Shown here piece after piece: positions 1 through 8,041 of a stretch of 25,772 nt of DNA. The stretch covers positions 1 to 25,772 of the forward strand of contig UQGG01000076.1 in assembly GCA_900540475.1 (NCBI GenBank). Direction: 5' to 3'. The position numbers and the translations under genes were made by a program. The notes below the pieces were generated by a model. That model had not been told where the DNA came from. It did not search any database and saw only the letters and a list, made by a program, of their open reading frames with translations. Position 1 is the first letter of the stretch. Each line of letters begins with the position of its first letter. This DNA is from an uncultured Robinsoniella sp. (GTDB lineage: Bacteria > Bacillota > Clostridia > Lachnospirales > Lachnospiraceae).

Positions 1-35
1 ACGGGGATGCAAAACATTTGTTTTGTGCAACTTTT

Positions 36-71
36 AATTTTAAAACACGCTCTAGAGCGTGTTTTAAAATT
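36..71. terminator. Perfect 36-bp palindrome, probable bidirectional terminator
   Basis: Positions 36-53 are the exact reverse complement of 54-71, centred on TCTAGA (51-56). The core arms contain AACACGCTC / GAGCGTGTT and are flanked by A-rich and T-rich runs, so either strand would give a GC-containing hairpin followed by a short U run. It lies 37 bases beyond the stop codon of the minus-strand solute-binding protein gene and so probably ends that transcript. Its right arm also begins a dispersed repeat described at 53-88. Confidence 0.65.
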
Positions 72-88
72 GCTTTCTGGCAGCTGTG
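53..88 (+). repeat. Dispersed intergenic repeat, copy A
   Basis: This copy starts TAGAGCGTGTTTT and continues through TTGCTTTCTGGCAG. Bases 57-77 match 5613-5633 at 20 of 21 positions. The block also aligns, with about 25 of 31 bases identical and one gap, to the reverse complement of the element ending at 18349. It overlaps the right arm of the perfect palindrome. The repeat family is unnamed here, and only three copies are visible in the window. Confidence 0.5.
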
Positions 89-108
89 CGTCACACTTTG
101 TGGAAGAA

Positions 109-1713
109 TCAGCCTTTATTTGCGTCCTGGTAAGCCTTAAATGCGGTATCATGAATCTTCACCAGGTCCTGTAGTCCCATGGTGTCTAATTGCTTCAGAT
201 AAGCATCCCATTCATTTTCAATACCTCCGTCCACTACCCAGTGGGCAAACTGTGCTTCCACATATTTGTAGATATCGGTTCCAATAGTTGTCAGCTGTGT
301 CAGCTCATCTTCCGTATATTTCAGCATAGGCAATCCGATGTTCCGGTCTGTTTTCACATACTGTTCATTGACCTTATCTTCTGCAAGCTTAATTCCGTCC
401 CCCTGATCTTCCGGCAGAATAACTTTGGAATAAAAGTCTTCATTCATATACTTGGGACCAAAATCACGCATGGAATTAGACCAGGCGGAAGTATCCAGCG
501 AACTTCCATCGGTGGGAACCAAAACTTCATAAGTGCCATCGTCATTTTTCTTAATCTGATCCGGTATGGAGCCGTAATAAGTCTGCAGTGATACCTCATC
601 ATCATAGAACTGATCCGCATACTGAAGCAGTTTCTCCGGATTTTTACAATCCTTTGTCAACACCAGTTCACGGTCTGATACATCCAGAAAACTGGGGGCA
701 TATTCTACGTAATGTCCGCCATCAGGCCCCTCCAGTGCAGGAACAACCTCATACTGGTCTGCTACCGGTCCGGCTACGGCATCAGCGGTCCATCCGGTAA
801 TCAATCCCACTTTTGCAGACTGAATTTTACTGGTAGCCATAGACGCTTCCTGCGTGAAAAATTCAGGATCTAGTATCCCTTTCTGGTACATTTCATTGAG
901 CCACATTATGCCCTCTTTATAATTCTCCTGGGCAGGCATAAATACAGGTTTCCCTTCTGAATCCAGCCCCATATAATTATTATCCCGGCTTACAATGGTA
1001 GCAAACGGAGCCATCAGATCACGCATGGTATTACTTGCAACATACTGTCCGGCATTTCCGGTTATACCGATTTCATTTCCCTTATCACCATCTCCATCTG
1101 CGTCTTCCGTCACAAATTTATAGAGAACCTCTTCCAGTTCCTGATAGGTTTTCGGCATTTCCAGGTTCAGATTCTGCAGCCACTTTTTATTGATATACAT
1201 GCAGTTTCCATCTACTTTCGGACGCAGCGGAGCTTTTTTGGGAAGGCTGTAAATCTTGCCGTCACGATCGGTTATTCTGGCTTTCAGTTCCGGTTCTTTT
1301 TCCAGCACTTTCTTAAGATTAGGCATGTTTTGATCTATCAGATCAGACAGCTCCAGAAAATAAGATTTGTTTTGTGCAATGTCTGTATCCTTCAGGCATA
1401 TATTTCCCCAGAACGCATCCGGCAGCTCCCCGGAAGCCAGCAGCAGCGATTTCTGCTCCTGCCAGTCTGTATCGTAATAAACCTTCCAGTCAAGCTTTAC
1501 ACCTCCCTTATCTTCCATTTCTTTCATAATCCCCTCATGGAGATAGTCAATGGGCCAGGTATCTGTCCAGCGGACGGTTACGATTTGAAAATCATTTTTC
1601 CCACTATCCGCTGACTGCTCGGATTCCCCGGAACCCTCTCCCTGACATCCTGCCATCATAGAACCTGCAAGGACTGCTGCCAACAACATACACATTACTT
1701 TTTTTGCTTTCAT
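109..1713 (-). CDS. ABC transporter solute-binding lipoprotein, LplA-like
   Basis: This is an extracellular sugar-binding lipoprotein of 534 residues that would deliver oligosaccharides to the two permeases encoded just upstream. The N-terminus has a Lys-rich start, a hydrophobic core and a lipobox M-A-G-C with the lipidated cysteine at residue 23, followed by a Ser/Glu/Gly-rich linker. Residues 204-214 (DADGDGDKGNE) resemble the EF-hand-like calcium loop common in this large binding-protein class. The length fits the LplA/YtcQ type (about 500-550 residues) rather than smaller MalE-like proteins. The reading frame stays open to 1848, but the ATG at 1713 is chosen because it begins the signal peptide and follows an AAGGAG site. 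The extended part would translate an intergenic hairpin. The sugar is unknown; the B. subtilis relatives suggest rhamnogalacturonan-like oligosaccharides, which is inference only. Confidence 0.9.
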   Translation of the reverse strand: MKAKKVMCMLLAAVLAGSMMAGCQGEGSGESEQSADSGKNDFQIVTVRWTDTWPIDYLHEGIMKEMEDKGGVKLDWKVYYDTDWQEQKSLLLASGELPDAFWGNICLKDTDIAQNKSYFLELSDLIDQNMPNLKKVLEKEPELKARITDRDGKIYSLPKKAPLRPKVDGNCMYINKKWLQNLNLEMPKTYQELEEVLYKFVTEDADGDGDKGNEIGITGNAGQYVASNTMRDLMAPFATIVSRDNNYMGLDSEGKPVFMPAQENYKEGIMWLNEMYQKGILDPEFFTQEASMATSKIQSAKVGLITGWTADAVAGPVADQYEVVPALEGPDGGHYVEYAPSFLDVSDRELVLTKDCKNPEKLLQYADQFYDDEVSLQTYYGSIPDQIKKNDDGTYEVLVPTDGSSLDTSAWSNSMRDFGPKYMNEDFYSKVILPEDQGDGIKLAEDKVNEQYVKTDRNIGLPMLKYTEDELTQLTTIGTDIYKYVEAQFAHWVVDGGIENEWDAYLKQLDTMGLQDLVKIHDTAFKAYQDANKG

Positions 1714-1744
1714 ACTTTTTCTCCTTTTTCTCTTATCTTTATTG

Positions 1745-1800
1745 CCGCGGGCAACGAACCAAATGGACACGCTGGCGCGTCCATTTGGCGACTGCCGCGA
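1745..1800 (-). repeat. Long imperfect hairpin between permease and binding-protein genes
   Basis: The core is a 10-bp perfect inverted repeat, CCAAATGGAC (1759-1768) with GTCCATTTGG (1779-1788), extended inward by CGC/GCG. One A/C mismatch becomes a G-U pair in the minus-strand transcript. Outer arms CGCGGGCA (1746-1753) and TGCCGCG (1793-1799) also pair with one bulge. It lies in the 141-base gap of the minus-strand operon. It could be an RNA processing or stability hairpin that raises binding-protein output, or a REP-like repeat. It has no U tract, so a simple terminator is unlikely. Confidence 0.6.
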
Positions 1801-1854
1801 GGGTCTGATAATTCCTTCCCGCCATCTGCACGCCCCACTTTGCGGCATATGGCA

Positions 1855-2769
1855 CTATCCTTTCAGCGACCCCAGCATTACCCCTTTGTTGAAATACTTC
1901 TGTACAAATGGATACATGCACATAATCGGCAGACTGGAGATCACAATAATTGCATATTTGATCAGCTCTGCAGTCTGTTTCGCTTCAACTGCCGCCGCTC
2001 CGGTTGTCATGCTGACAATGGTCTGGTTACTGATCAGAATATTTCTTAACACCAGCTGCAATGGCTGGAGATCCGGATTCCGCAGATAAACCAGCGCATT
2101 AAAGTAGGAATTCCACTGTCCTACCGCCGCCCACAGGGCGATAACCGCCAATACCGCTTTTGACAGAGGCAGCACCATTTTGAAAAAAAATGTCAGTGTT
2201 CCGCAGCCGTCAATCTGTGCGGATTCCCAAAGTTCCTCCGGCAGAGTATTTCCAAAAAATGTCCTGGCGACGACAATGTAGTACGTAACCACGGAAAACG
2301 GCAGTACCATAACCCAGAAATTATCCAGCATCTGAAATTGTTTGATTGCCAGGTAGGTGGGAATCAAACCGCCTGTAAAAAACATGGGAATCAGGAAAAA
2401 TACCGTCAGAAACTTTTTACCGTAAAGGTCCTTCCGTGAAAGGGCATAAGCTGCAGGAATATTCGTTACCAGCGTAATTACAGTACCAATCACCGTATAG
2501 AGAATGGTATTCTTGTAACCGATCCACAGCTGTGAGTATTCCGCCAGCTTACGGTAGCCTTTTAAGGTAATTCCCTTGGGAAAGAATGTGATATTCCCGG
2601 CAGCTACTTCTGCGGGATTACTGAAGGAAGCGATGATAATAAAATACATCGGATAGAGTACAATAATCAAAATAATAATAGCAATCCCATAGAGAAAAAT
2701 ATCAAATATTTTATCCTCTTTCGATTTTTTGATCTTCATTCGTTTTACTGCTTTTCCTTTTGATGTCAA
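1855..2769 (-). CDS. Carbohydrate ABC transporter permease, LplC-like
   Basis: This is the second inner-membrane subunit of the CUT1 importer, 304 residues with about six hydrophobic segments (near residues 22-45, 85-110, 120-142, 150-172, 200-222 and 270-290). The EAA loop that docks on the ATPase is visible as ELWESAQIDGCGTLTFFFKM. The best start is a TTG at 2769, because GGAGG lies 9 bases before it and the next ATG, ten codons inside, has only a weak and badly spaced site. The GGAGG lies just outside the stop codon of the preceding permease gene, 13 bases away, so the two are probably translated in sequence. A partner ATPase gene is absent, as is usual for this type; a shared MsmK/MsiK-like ATPase is expected elsewhere in the genome. 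Confidence 0.92.
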   Translation of the reverse strand: MTSKGKAVKRMKIKKSKEDKIFDIFLYGIAIIILIIVLYPMYFIIIASFSNPAEVAAGNITFFPKGITLKGYRKLAEYSQLWIGYKNTILYTVIGTVITLVTNIPAAYALSRKDLYGKKFLTVFFLIPMFFTGGLIPTYLAIKQFQMLDNFWVMVLPFSVVTYYIVVARTFFGNTLPEELWESAQIDGCGTLTFFFKMVLPLSKAVLAVIALWAAVGQWNSYFNALVYLRNPDLQPLQLVLRNILISNQTIVSMTTGAAAVEAKQTAELIKYAIIVISSLPIMCMYPFVQKYFNKGVMLGSLKG

Positions 2770-2782
2770 TGTTATCTCCCTC

Positions 2783-3727
2783 CTATATCAGTGATGTATT
2801 GCTCATCTTTTTTGATATCTGATTCACCAGAAGCAGAAGCGCAAGGTTAATCACGTTATTGAAAAGACCGATTGCTGCCGAAAGGCTGTATTGGTTGCTG
2901 ACCAATCCCATCTTATATACATAAGTTGCAATGATCTCACTGGTTCCGCTGTTCAGCGTATTCTGGAGCAGATATACCTTTTCAAATCCAATTCCCATTA
3001 CACTGCCGGCTCGAAGTATGAACATAATTGTTGCCGTAGGCAGAAGCATCGGGATATCGATATGCTTTAATTTCTGCCATTTACTTGCTCCATCCATGGT
3101 TGCCGCTTCATATAAAGACGGATCTACCGCAGATAGTGCTGCTATGTAAAGGATACTGTCCCAGCCCACATGCTGCCATGCCTCCGTCCATACATAGATA
3201 CTGGGAAATGCTCCCGGCGATCCCATCAGATTAGGCAATGTAATTCCTGCATAGCTTAGCAGCTTAGCAATAATTCCATGACTTGGCGACAAGAACAAAA
3301 TAATCATCCCACACATTACAACGGTTGATATGAAATGGGGCAGATACGTGGATACCTGAAAAAACTTCCTGAATTTTGTTCTGGTAATCTGATTACACAT
3401 CAGCGCCAGTGCAATTGGCAGCGGAAATGTAACAACAATCGTATAAAGGCTGATTACAAGTGTATTTCGTATGGTGGGCCAGAATTGATAAGAATTAAAA
3501 TACTGTTCAAAGTTTTTAAGACCAACCCACGGACTTCCTAAAATTCCTCCAGCCGGTGTAAAATTTTTAAAAGCAATTATGACTCCGTACATGGGATAGT
3601 ACATAAACAGCAGCATAATGATAATTGCCGGCAGCATCAGCAGATATAAAGCCCGGCTTCTCTTAATGCCTTTTTTCATCACCTGAAACCTTTGTTTTGG
3701 TAAAACAGCGGTTTTTGTTTTGCGCAT
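2783..3727 (-). CDS. Carbohydrate ABC transporter permease, LplB-like
   Basis: This is the first gene of the importer operon and encodes a 314-residue membrane permease. It has a basic N-terminus, a hydrophobic segment containing the family-typical LLMLPAIIIMLLFMYYPMYG, several further membrane segments and the EAA loop SLYEAATMDGASKWQKLKHI. The family places it as partner of the LplC-like protein in the cytoplasmic membrane. The frame is open to a TTG at 3748, but the ATG at 3727 is preferred because GGAGG lies 8 bases before it, inside the longer reading. A TATAAT box at 3759-3764 (minus strand) lies about 30 bases upstream, and the upstream regulator gene ends in its own terminator, so this operon probably has its own promoter. 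Confidence 0.92.
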   Translation of the reverse strand: MRKTKTAVLPKQRFQVMKKGIKRSRALYLLMLPAIIIMLLFMYYPMYGVIIAFKNFTPAGGILGSPWVGLKNFEQYFNSYQFWPTIRNTLVISLYTIVVTFPLPIALALMCNQITRTKFRKFFQVSTYLPHFISTVVMCGMIILFLSPSHGIIAKLLSYAGITLPNLMGSPGAFPSIYVWTEAWQHVGWDSILYIAALSAVDPSLYEAATMDGASKWQKLKHIDIPMLLPTATIMFILRAGSVMGIGFEKVYLLQNTLNSGTSEIIATYVYKMGLVSNQYSLSAAIGLFNNVINLALLLLVNQISKKMSNTSLI

Positions 3728-3758
3728 CTTCCTTTCCTCCCTGTTCAATGATGAACCT

Positions 3759-3764
3759 ATTATA
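3759..3764 (-). promoter_or_regulatory. Candidate -10 box for the LplB-LplC-binding protein operon
   Basis: On the minus strand these bases read TATAAT, about 32 bases before the chosen ATG of the LplB-like gene, between that gene and the terminator of the response regulator. No good -35 box at the usual spacing was found, which would suit an activator-dependent promoter, for example one driven by the adjacent AraC-type response regulator. Confidence 0.45.
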
Positions 3765-3810
3765 TAAAATGCGCGGATTATTTTCTGTAATTATTAAGTT
3801 GTGCACTAAC

Positions 3811-3839
3811 AAAAAAGAGGCGGATTTTCCACCTCTTTT
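3811..3839 (-). terminator. Rho-independent terminator after the YesN-like regulator
   Basis: AAAAGAGG (3813-3820) and CCTCTTTT (3832-3839) form the stem, extended by GG/CC with one G-U pair in the minus-strand RNA. A run of six U residues follows in the minus-strand direction. It lies 61 bases beyond the stop codon of the response regulator gene and separates it from the transporter operon. Confidence 0.85.
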
Positions 3840-3900
3840 CACCTCATATAACAGATATTTAATAAAATTCCGTTTTTTTGTTAATCATTGTCATTTTACC

Positions 3901-5466
3901 TTACTGCAGGAGTGTACTTCTTTCCTTCGCTTTACGCATCCGGTACTCGTTTGGAGTCACGCCTGCCCAGTCCCGGAAGGTCTTACTAAAATAAGAAAAA
4001 TTGCTGTACCCCACCTCCATCGCTATTTTGCTCACTGGAAGTGCGGTATCCTCCAGATATTTTCTTGCCCTTTCCATCCTCCTGGATGCTATATAAGAAG
4101 TGATGGACATCCCTGCAGCATTCATAAAAATACGGGAAATATAATCTTCCGAGAGATAGACCTGCGCTGCCAAGGTCTTTCTGGATAAGTCTTCTTTCAG
4201 ATTTTCTTCAATGTACCGCTTCAGGCAATCCACCACAGATTCCTGCCTGCAGTCACTCTTTTGATTCCCCTCCAGCTTTTCAAACAGGAATCTGATAAAT
4301 GCTCTCCAGCCTTCCATCGTCCGATAAGCATCTTTTTCATAGCTTTCAAATTCCTGCATTTCAAAGATCGATTCTAATACCTGTCCGCGCTCCCGCAAAT
4401 GCCTTTCAATCAGTCCCTTGGTCTTCTTATGGAAAGCCTGCAGCATCTGAACCTTCATGATGTTTTCCCGGGAATATGCATCGGTATACTCCAGTATTTC
4501 CTTCTGTATATGCATAAAATCAGCGGATTGTTCCAGCTCTGCAAACCAGTTTTCATCCAGAAAACATGCTTTGGACTCCCGCGATTCCTGTCTCAGCCAG
4601 TCGCCTTCCCCCAATACCGGATTATCACCGGGCACCGCCTCCATTTCCATCTGTTCCAAATGTTCCAGGCTGTGTTGCAGTTCTCCCACTATTCCCACGC
4701 TCCCGGCATAAATGCAGACCGGCTGTGCAATTACCCTTTGCAGGCAGCGGCATAGCTCCTGCTTTTTTTCGTGCAGACTAATTCCAGCCGGCTCCTTCCA
4801 TATTAACATCCATTCACAGGCATCCACACGAATCAGTCCTTCTGCCTGTCCGCCCTCCAGTATCTTTCTCACATGGCTGCTGACCAGTATCTGGAACCGA
4901 ACGGCATCTTTTTTTCCTTTGTGATCCCTGTCAGGAAATATGCGTATAAAATTCAGGCTAAAGTTTGCGTCCCCATAAATCCGCCATAATTCCTTTTCCG
5001 CCTCCGTCTGCCTCCTGGAATTTTGTGCAAGCAGGAACGTTTCCCACAGATTCAGATTTCTGTTCTCGCTTCCATGATCCCCTTCCTTTTCCTCCACCCG
5101 CTTAATACTCCTCTGCAATGCTATTTCCAGTTCCTCTGTCGTAACAGGCTTCACCAGATACTCACTGGAATTGAGCCGCATGGCTTTTTGGGCATAGCTA
5201 AAATAAGCATAGCTGCTTAGGAAAATGCATTCCACCGGAAGCTGTTTCTGACGAATCCACTCCAACAATTCCAGACCGCTTCCCTGGGGCATCTCAATAT
5301 CCGACAGGAGAATCTGAATGGGCATTTCTTCCAGAAGCTTCATTGCCTGTCTAATATTACTGGCTGTGAGCACATTGCTGATTCCAAGACGTTCAAAATG
5401 AACCGTCTTTTCCAGTTTCTCCGTTACCAGCCTGTCGTCATCTACAATCAACATACTTATTTCCAT
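3901..5466 (-). CDS. YesN-like response regulator with AraC-type DNA-binding domain
   Basis: This is a cytoplasmic transcription regulator of 521 residues. The N-terminal receiver domain (about 1-120) has the acidic pocket D9-D11, the phospho-acceptor D56 in LLSDIEMP and the conserved K106 in YLVKP. A linker of roughly 290 residues with no recognised motif follows. The C-terminal 100 residues form two helix-turn-helix units of AraC type (LSEDYISRIF and VGYSNFSYFSKTFRDWAGVTPNEYR). The start at 5466 is chosen over the upstream GTG and ATG because AAGGGA is then about 8 bases away. It probably activates the importer operon just downstream. No histidine kinase gene is adjacent, although YesN proteins normally pair with a YesM-type kinase, so the partner lies outside the window or elsewhere. 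Confidence 0.9.
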   Translation of the reverse strand: MEISMLIVDDDRLVTEKLEKTVHFERLGISNVLTASNIRQAMKLLEEMPIQILLSDIEMPQGSGLELLEWIRQKQLPVECIFLSSYAYFSYAQKAMRLNSSEYLVKPVTTEELEIALQRSIKRVEEKEGDHGSENRNLNLWETFLLAQNSRRQTEAEKELWRIYGDANFSLNFIRIFPDRDHKGKKDAVRFQILVSSHVRKILEGGQAEGLIRVDACEWMLIWKEPAGISLHEKKQELCRCLQRVIAQPVCIYAGSVGIVGELQHSLEHLEQMEMEAVPGDNPVLGEGDWLRQESRESKACFLDENWFAELEQSADFMHIQKEILEYTDAYSRENIMKVQMLQAFHKKTKGLIERHLRERGQVLESIFEMQEFESYEKDAYRTMEGWRAFIRFLFEKLEGNQKSDCRQESVVDCLKRYIEENLKEDLSRKTLAAQVYLSEDYISRIFMNAAGMSITSYIASRRMERARKYLEDTALPVSKIAMEVGYSNFSYFSKTFRDWAGVTPNEYRMRKAKERSTLLQ

Positions 5467-5612
5467 AAACATCTTCCCTTCTGCAGTATTTCCCACCGCT
5501 CTGCATCTTTTCTGTTCATCATATTTGCATTATCTTTACAAAAAATGCACAGCGCTGAAAAATACTTTTTTTCTATTTTAGCATAATTAGGGTGTGATAT
5601 CTACCTGATCCG

Positions 5613-5633
5613 GCGTGTTTTAGAATTGCTTTC
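5613..5633 (+). repeat. Dispersed intergenic repeat, copy B (partial)
   Basis: It shares 20 of 21 bases with 57-77 (GCGTGTTTTA-rAATTGCTTTC). The left TAGA part and the right CTGGCAG part of copy A are missing here, so this looks like a fragment of the same element. Confidence 0.5.
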
Positions 5634-5920
5634 ATAAAAATATAAGCACAAATTTACAGCTGAAAATCTTCCATATTGGATTTTCAATGTCCATATTTTC
5701 TTTTTCCCTATGTTTTTCTTAATATAATCCCAAGCTTTTTTATAAATGATTTATTTCCCTGCCATACTTAGGACACAATTCTTCGGTATACTAATAACAT
5801 CAAATGAAGGACAGCGGTTTCACAGCATAATTAATGAAACTGATCAGTAGTGGATTGCCGTTGGACTTCGCCTAACAATTATCCAACAATATTGGTTAAC
5901 ATAAACTTTTTCATAACTCA

Positions 5921-5943
5921 GCCCTGTACGTTACGTACAGGGC
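5921..5943. repeat. 11-bp inverted repeat with a one-base centre
   Basis: GCCCTGTACGT (5921-5931) and ACGTACAGGGC (5933-5943) are exact reverse complements around one T. It is too tight for a normal RNA loop unless inner pairs open. It could be an operator for a dimeric regulator, or a hairpin terminator (a pyrimidine-rich stretch TCTCCCTCC follows). It lies about 60 bases upstream of the MerR promoter. Confidence 0.5.
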
Positions 5944-6003
5944 TCTCCCTCCGTTTAGGGGATCAATCATCTGTTCTTTCATTCCAATTCCCAATTTATC
6001 ACA

Positions 6004-6034
6004 TTGACTTTACCCTTAGGGCAAGGTGTAAAAT
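6004..6034 (+). promoter_or_regulatory. MerR-type promoter with 19-bp spacer
   Basis: The -35 box TTGACT (6004-6009) and -10 box TAAAAT (6029-6034) are separated by exactly 19 bases, with the dyad TACCCTTAGGGCA inside the spacer. Overlong 19-bp spacers with a central dyad are characteristic of promoters that MerR-family activators twist into register. The MerR gene starts 41 bases downstream, so autoregulation and control of the two following genes is likely. Confidence 0.85.
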
Positions 6035-6074
6035 ACAGACAGGCGAAAAAGTTACGCCGAAAGGAGGATATTCC

Positions 6075-6899
6075 ATGTTATCCATTGGAGAGTTTTCAAA
6101 TATATGCAAAGTTTCCACAAAGACCCTTCGCTATTATGCTGAAATAGGCCTGATTCTGCCAGATGAAATCAACCCGGAAAACGGATACCGATATTATTCT
6201 GTGGAACAGTTAGAAACCATGTTATTTATCAACCGCCTGAAATCATACAATTTTTCTTTAGAAGAAATTAAAGCTGTCCTTGAGGCAGACGAACTGCAGG
6301 AAGAAAAGCTTTGTCAGGAACTGACCCGAAAGAAAAAGGAAATGGAACGGCAGGTAACCGAATTTCAAAAGACTTTAGATCAGTTGAATGATGATATCTC
6401 TGTTTTAAAACAGGGTAAATCCATTATGTCCTATCTGGAAAATATTGATGTACAGCTTGTAGAGGTGCCAAAGATGTATCTTTTGTCAATCCGCAAAATG
6501 CTGACCGAAAGTGAAATTGCTGAGGAATACGGGAATTGCTTCCATAAAATATTTCGGAAAATAGCAGACGACAATCTGACTGTGCCCGCCCCGCCAATGG
6601 TACTTTTCCACAGTGATGACTTTAGTCCGTTTGGTTTAGATATTGAGTTTGCGGTCCCGGTCAAAGAGTATATTACGGGAACAAGGGATTTTCATCCCGG
6701 GCTCTGTTTAAAAACAGTTGTACACGGTTCTTATTCCGGACTGTCTTCTGTATACACAAAACAGCGTGAATGGGCAGAAAAAGAAGGCTATGAGAACAAC
6801 AACGCTCTCTATGAAGTATATGTCACAGATCCTTCCCAGACAGCAGATGAAAGCGGCCTTATAACCGAGGTTTATTATCCGGTTAAAAAGAAGGTATAA
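6075..6899 (+). CDS. MerR-family regulator with GyrI-like ligand domain (BmrR-like)
   Basis: This is a cytoplasmic, ligand-responsive transcription activator of 274 residues. The N-terminal winged helix (1-70) carries the family pattern IGEFSNICKVSTKTLRYYAEIGLI and ENGYRYYS. A coiled-coil dimer helix covers about 75-115. The C-terminal half (about 130-272) resembles the GyrI/BmrR-type domain that binds lipophilic or cationic drugs, with the late motif LYEVYVTDP. The start is fixed by AAGGAGG seven bases before the ATG. The longer open frame upstream is not coding. The gene lies behind a 19-bp-spacer promoter and heads a cassette with a serine hydrolase and a UvrA-like ATPase, which suggests an inducible response to a toxic small molecule. 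The ligand cannot be read from the sequence. Confidence 0.9.
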   Translation: MLSIGEFSNICKVSTKTLRYYAEIGLILPDEINPENGYRYYSVEQLETMLFINRLKSYNFSLEEIKAVLEADELQEEKLCQELTRKKKEMERQVTEFQKTLDQLNDDISVLKQGKSIMSYLENIDVQLVEVPKMYLLSIRKMLTESEIAEEYGNCFHKIFRKIADDNLTVPAPPMVLFHSDDFSPFGLDIEFAVPVKEYITGTRDFHPGLCLKTVVHGSYSGLSSVYTKQREWAEKEGYENNNALYEVYVTDPSQTADESGLITEVYYPVKKKV

Positions 6900-6919
6900 C
6901 AGTTTGCTGATATACCTCC

Positions 6920-6967
6920 ACTAGTACAGCATTTTATTCACAGTTATTTGTGCAATGCAGTACTAGT
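6920..6967 (+). repeat. Long interrupted hairpin between MerR and hydrolase genes
   Basis: ACTAGTAC (6920-6927) pairs exactly with GTACTAGT (6960-6967). Inside, GCATT pairs with AATGC and CACA with TGTG. No U tract follows, so it is more likely a regulatory or mRNA-processing structure, or a small inserted repeat, than a terminator. It ends 37 bases before the next start codon. Confidence 0.6.
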
Positions 6968-7004
6968 TAAACCCTACACTTATAGATCAGGAGGAGGACT
7001 TCAT

Positions 7005-7994
7005 ATGAACCTGGAAAAAATAACAGCGTTGGAGAACAGAATTAAAAAAGATTATAGCAATACGGCTGGGATCGTTGTGCAAAAAGGAGGAGACACCCTC
7101 TATGAAAATTATTTTAACGAATGCAATGCCCACAGCCGAATCCATGTGTATTCCGTTACAAAGAGTATCGTTTCCATCTTGATCGGGATTGCCGCAGATC
7201 AGGGAAAAATTAAAAGTATTGACCAAAAGGTATTGGATTTCTTTCCCGAATATACGGTAAAAAGCCGTGAAAAAACCATCCAGCATATCACACTTAAGAA
7301 TCTGCTCACCATGACAGCTCCTTATAAATACAGAATTCCCCCCTACATTAAATATTTCACCAGTGACGACAGTGTAAAATTTACCCTTGATTTATTAGGC
7401 GGAAGAGGGCAAATCGGGGAATTTCGATATACGCCGCTGATCGGACCGGATCTTCTGTCAGGCATCCTTGTCCGCGCAACTGGTCAATCTGTATTTGATT
7501 TTGCATCTGAGAATCTTTTCTCGCCGCTTGGGATAACCGTGGAACGCAGCCTGAAATTTCATAACAAAGAAGAACAGATGGAATTTAATAAATCTAAGAC
7601 CATCAGCGGCTGGGCTGCTGACACAGCAGGCGTAAATACAGGCGGCTGGGGCCTGACTCTCTCACCGCTGGACATGGCAAAAATAGGACGGCTCTATTTA
7701 GATGACGGAGTGTGGAATGGAAAACAAATCGTATCGGCTGAGTGGTTAAAGGAAAGCACAACGGTACATAGCCAGTGGAAAAAAGAAAATCTGAACTATG
7801 GATATCTATGGTGGATTACAGATGAAAAAGAACATGCCTGTGCAGCCATGGGCGATGGCGGAAATGTAATTTACTTCAATAAGAAGAAAAATATGGTTAT
7901 TTCAATTGCTTCTTTTTTTGTACCCAAAGCAAAGGACCGGCTGGAACTCATTAAAGAATATATCGAACCAGCCTTTGAAAATTGTGAATCGTGA
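7005..7994 (+). CDS. Serine hydrolase of the beta-lactamase/PBP4* fold
   Basis: This is a 329-residue serine hydrolase of the class C beta-lactamase-related family (esterase, peptidase or lactamase activities are all known in it). The catalytic S-x-x-K is SVTK at residues 50-53. The usual Y-x-N element appears as YTP (142-144) in FRYTP, so the Asn is replaced. The third motif region, usually H-x-G or K-T-G, reads GDGG at 283-286. There is no signal peptide or membrane segment, so it acts in the cytoplasm, unlike classical beta-lactamases. The start is set by AGGAGGAGGA just before the ATG; the frame opens earlier, inside the intergenic hairpin. Placed between a BmrR-like regulator and a UvrA-like ATPase, it may modify or open an imported toxic compound. 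The substrate is unknown. Confidence 0.85.
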   Translation: MNLEKITALENRIKKDYSNTAGIVVQKGGDTLYENYFNECNAHSRIHVYSVTKSIVSILIGIAADQGKIKSIDQKVLDFFPEYTVKSREKTIQHITLKNLLTMTAPYKYRIPPYIKYFTSDDSVKFTLDLLGGRGQIGEFRYTPLIGPDLLSGILVRATGQSVFDFASENLFSPLGITVERSLKFHNKEEQMEFNKSKTISGWAADTAGVNTGGWGLTLSPLDMAKIGRLYLDDGVWNGKQIVSAEWLKESTTVHSQWKKENLNYGYLWWITDEKEHACAAMGDGGNVIYFNKKKNMVISIASFFVPKAKDRLELIKEYIEPAFENCES

Positions 7995-8041
7995 ATCAGC
8001 AGCATACACCCTGCTGCCGGTTTATATAAGGAGCTATGCAA

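Larger units (their letters stand above)
5467..6003. other. AT-rich intergenic region between divergent genes
   Basis: No convincing gene is present. The region must hold the promoter of the minus-strand YesN-like regulator. It contains a second copy of the dispersed repeat (5613-5633) and a near-perfect palindrome (5921-5943). A long open frame on the plus strand upstream of the MerR gene has no ribosome binding site at its own start and is not taken as coding. Confidence 0.5.
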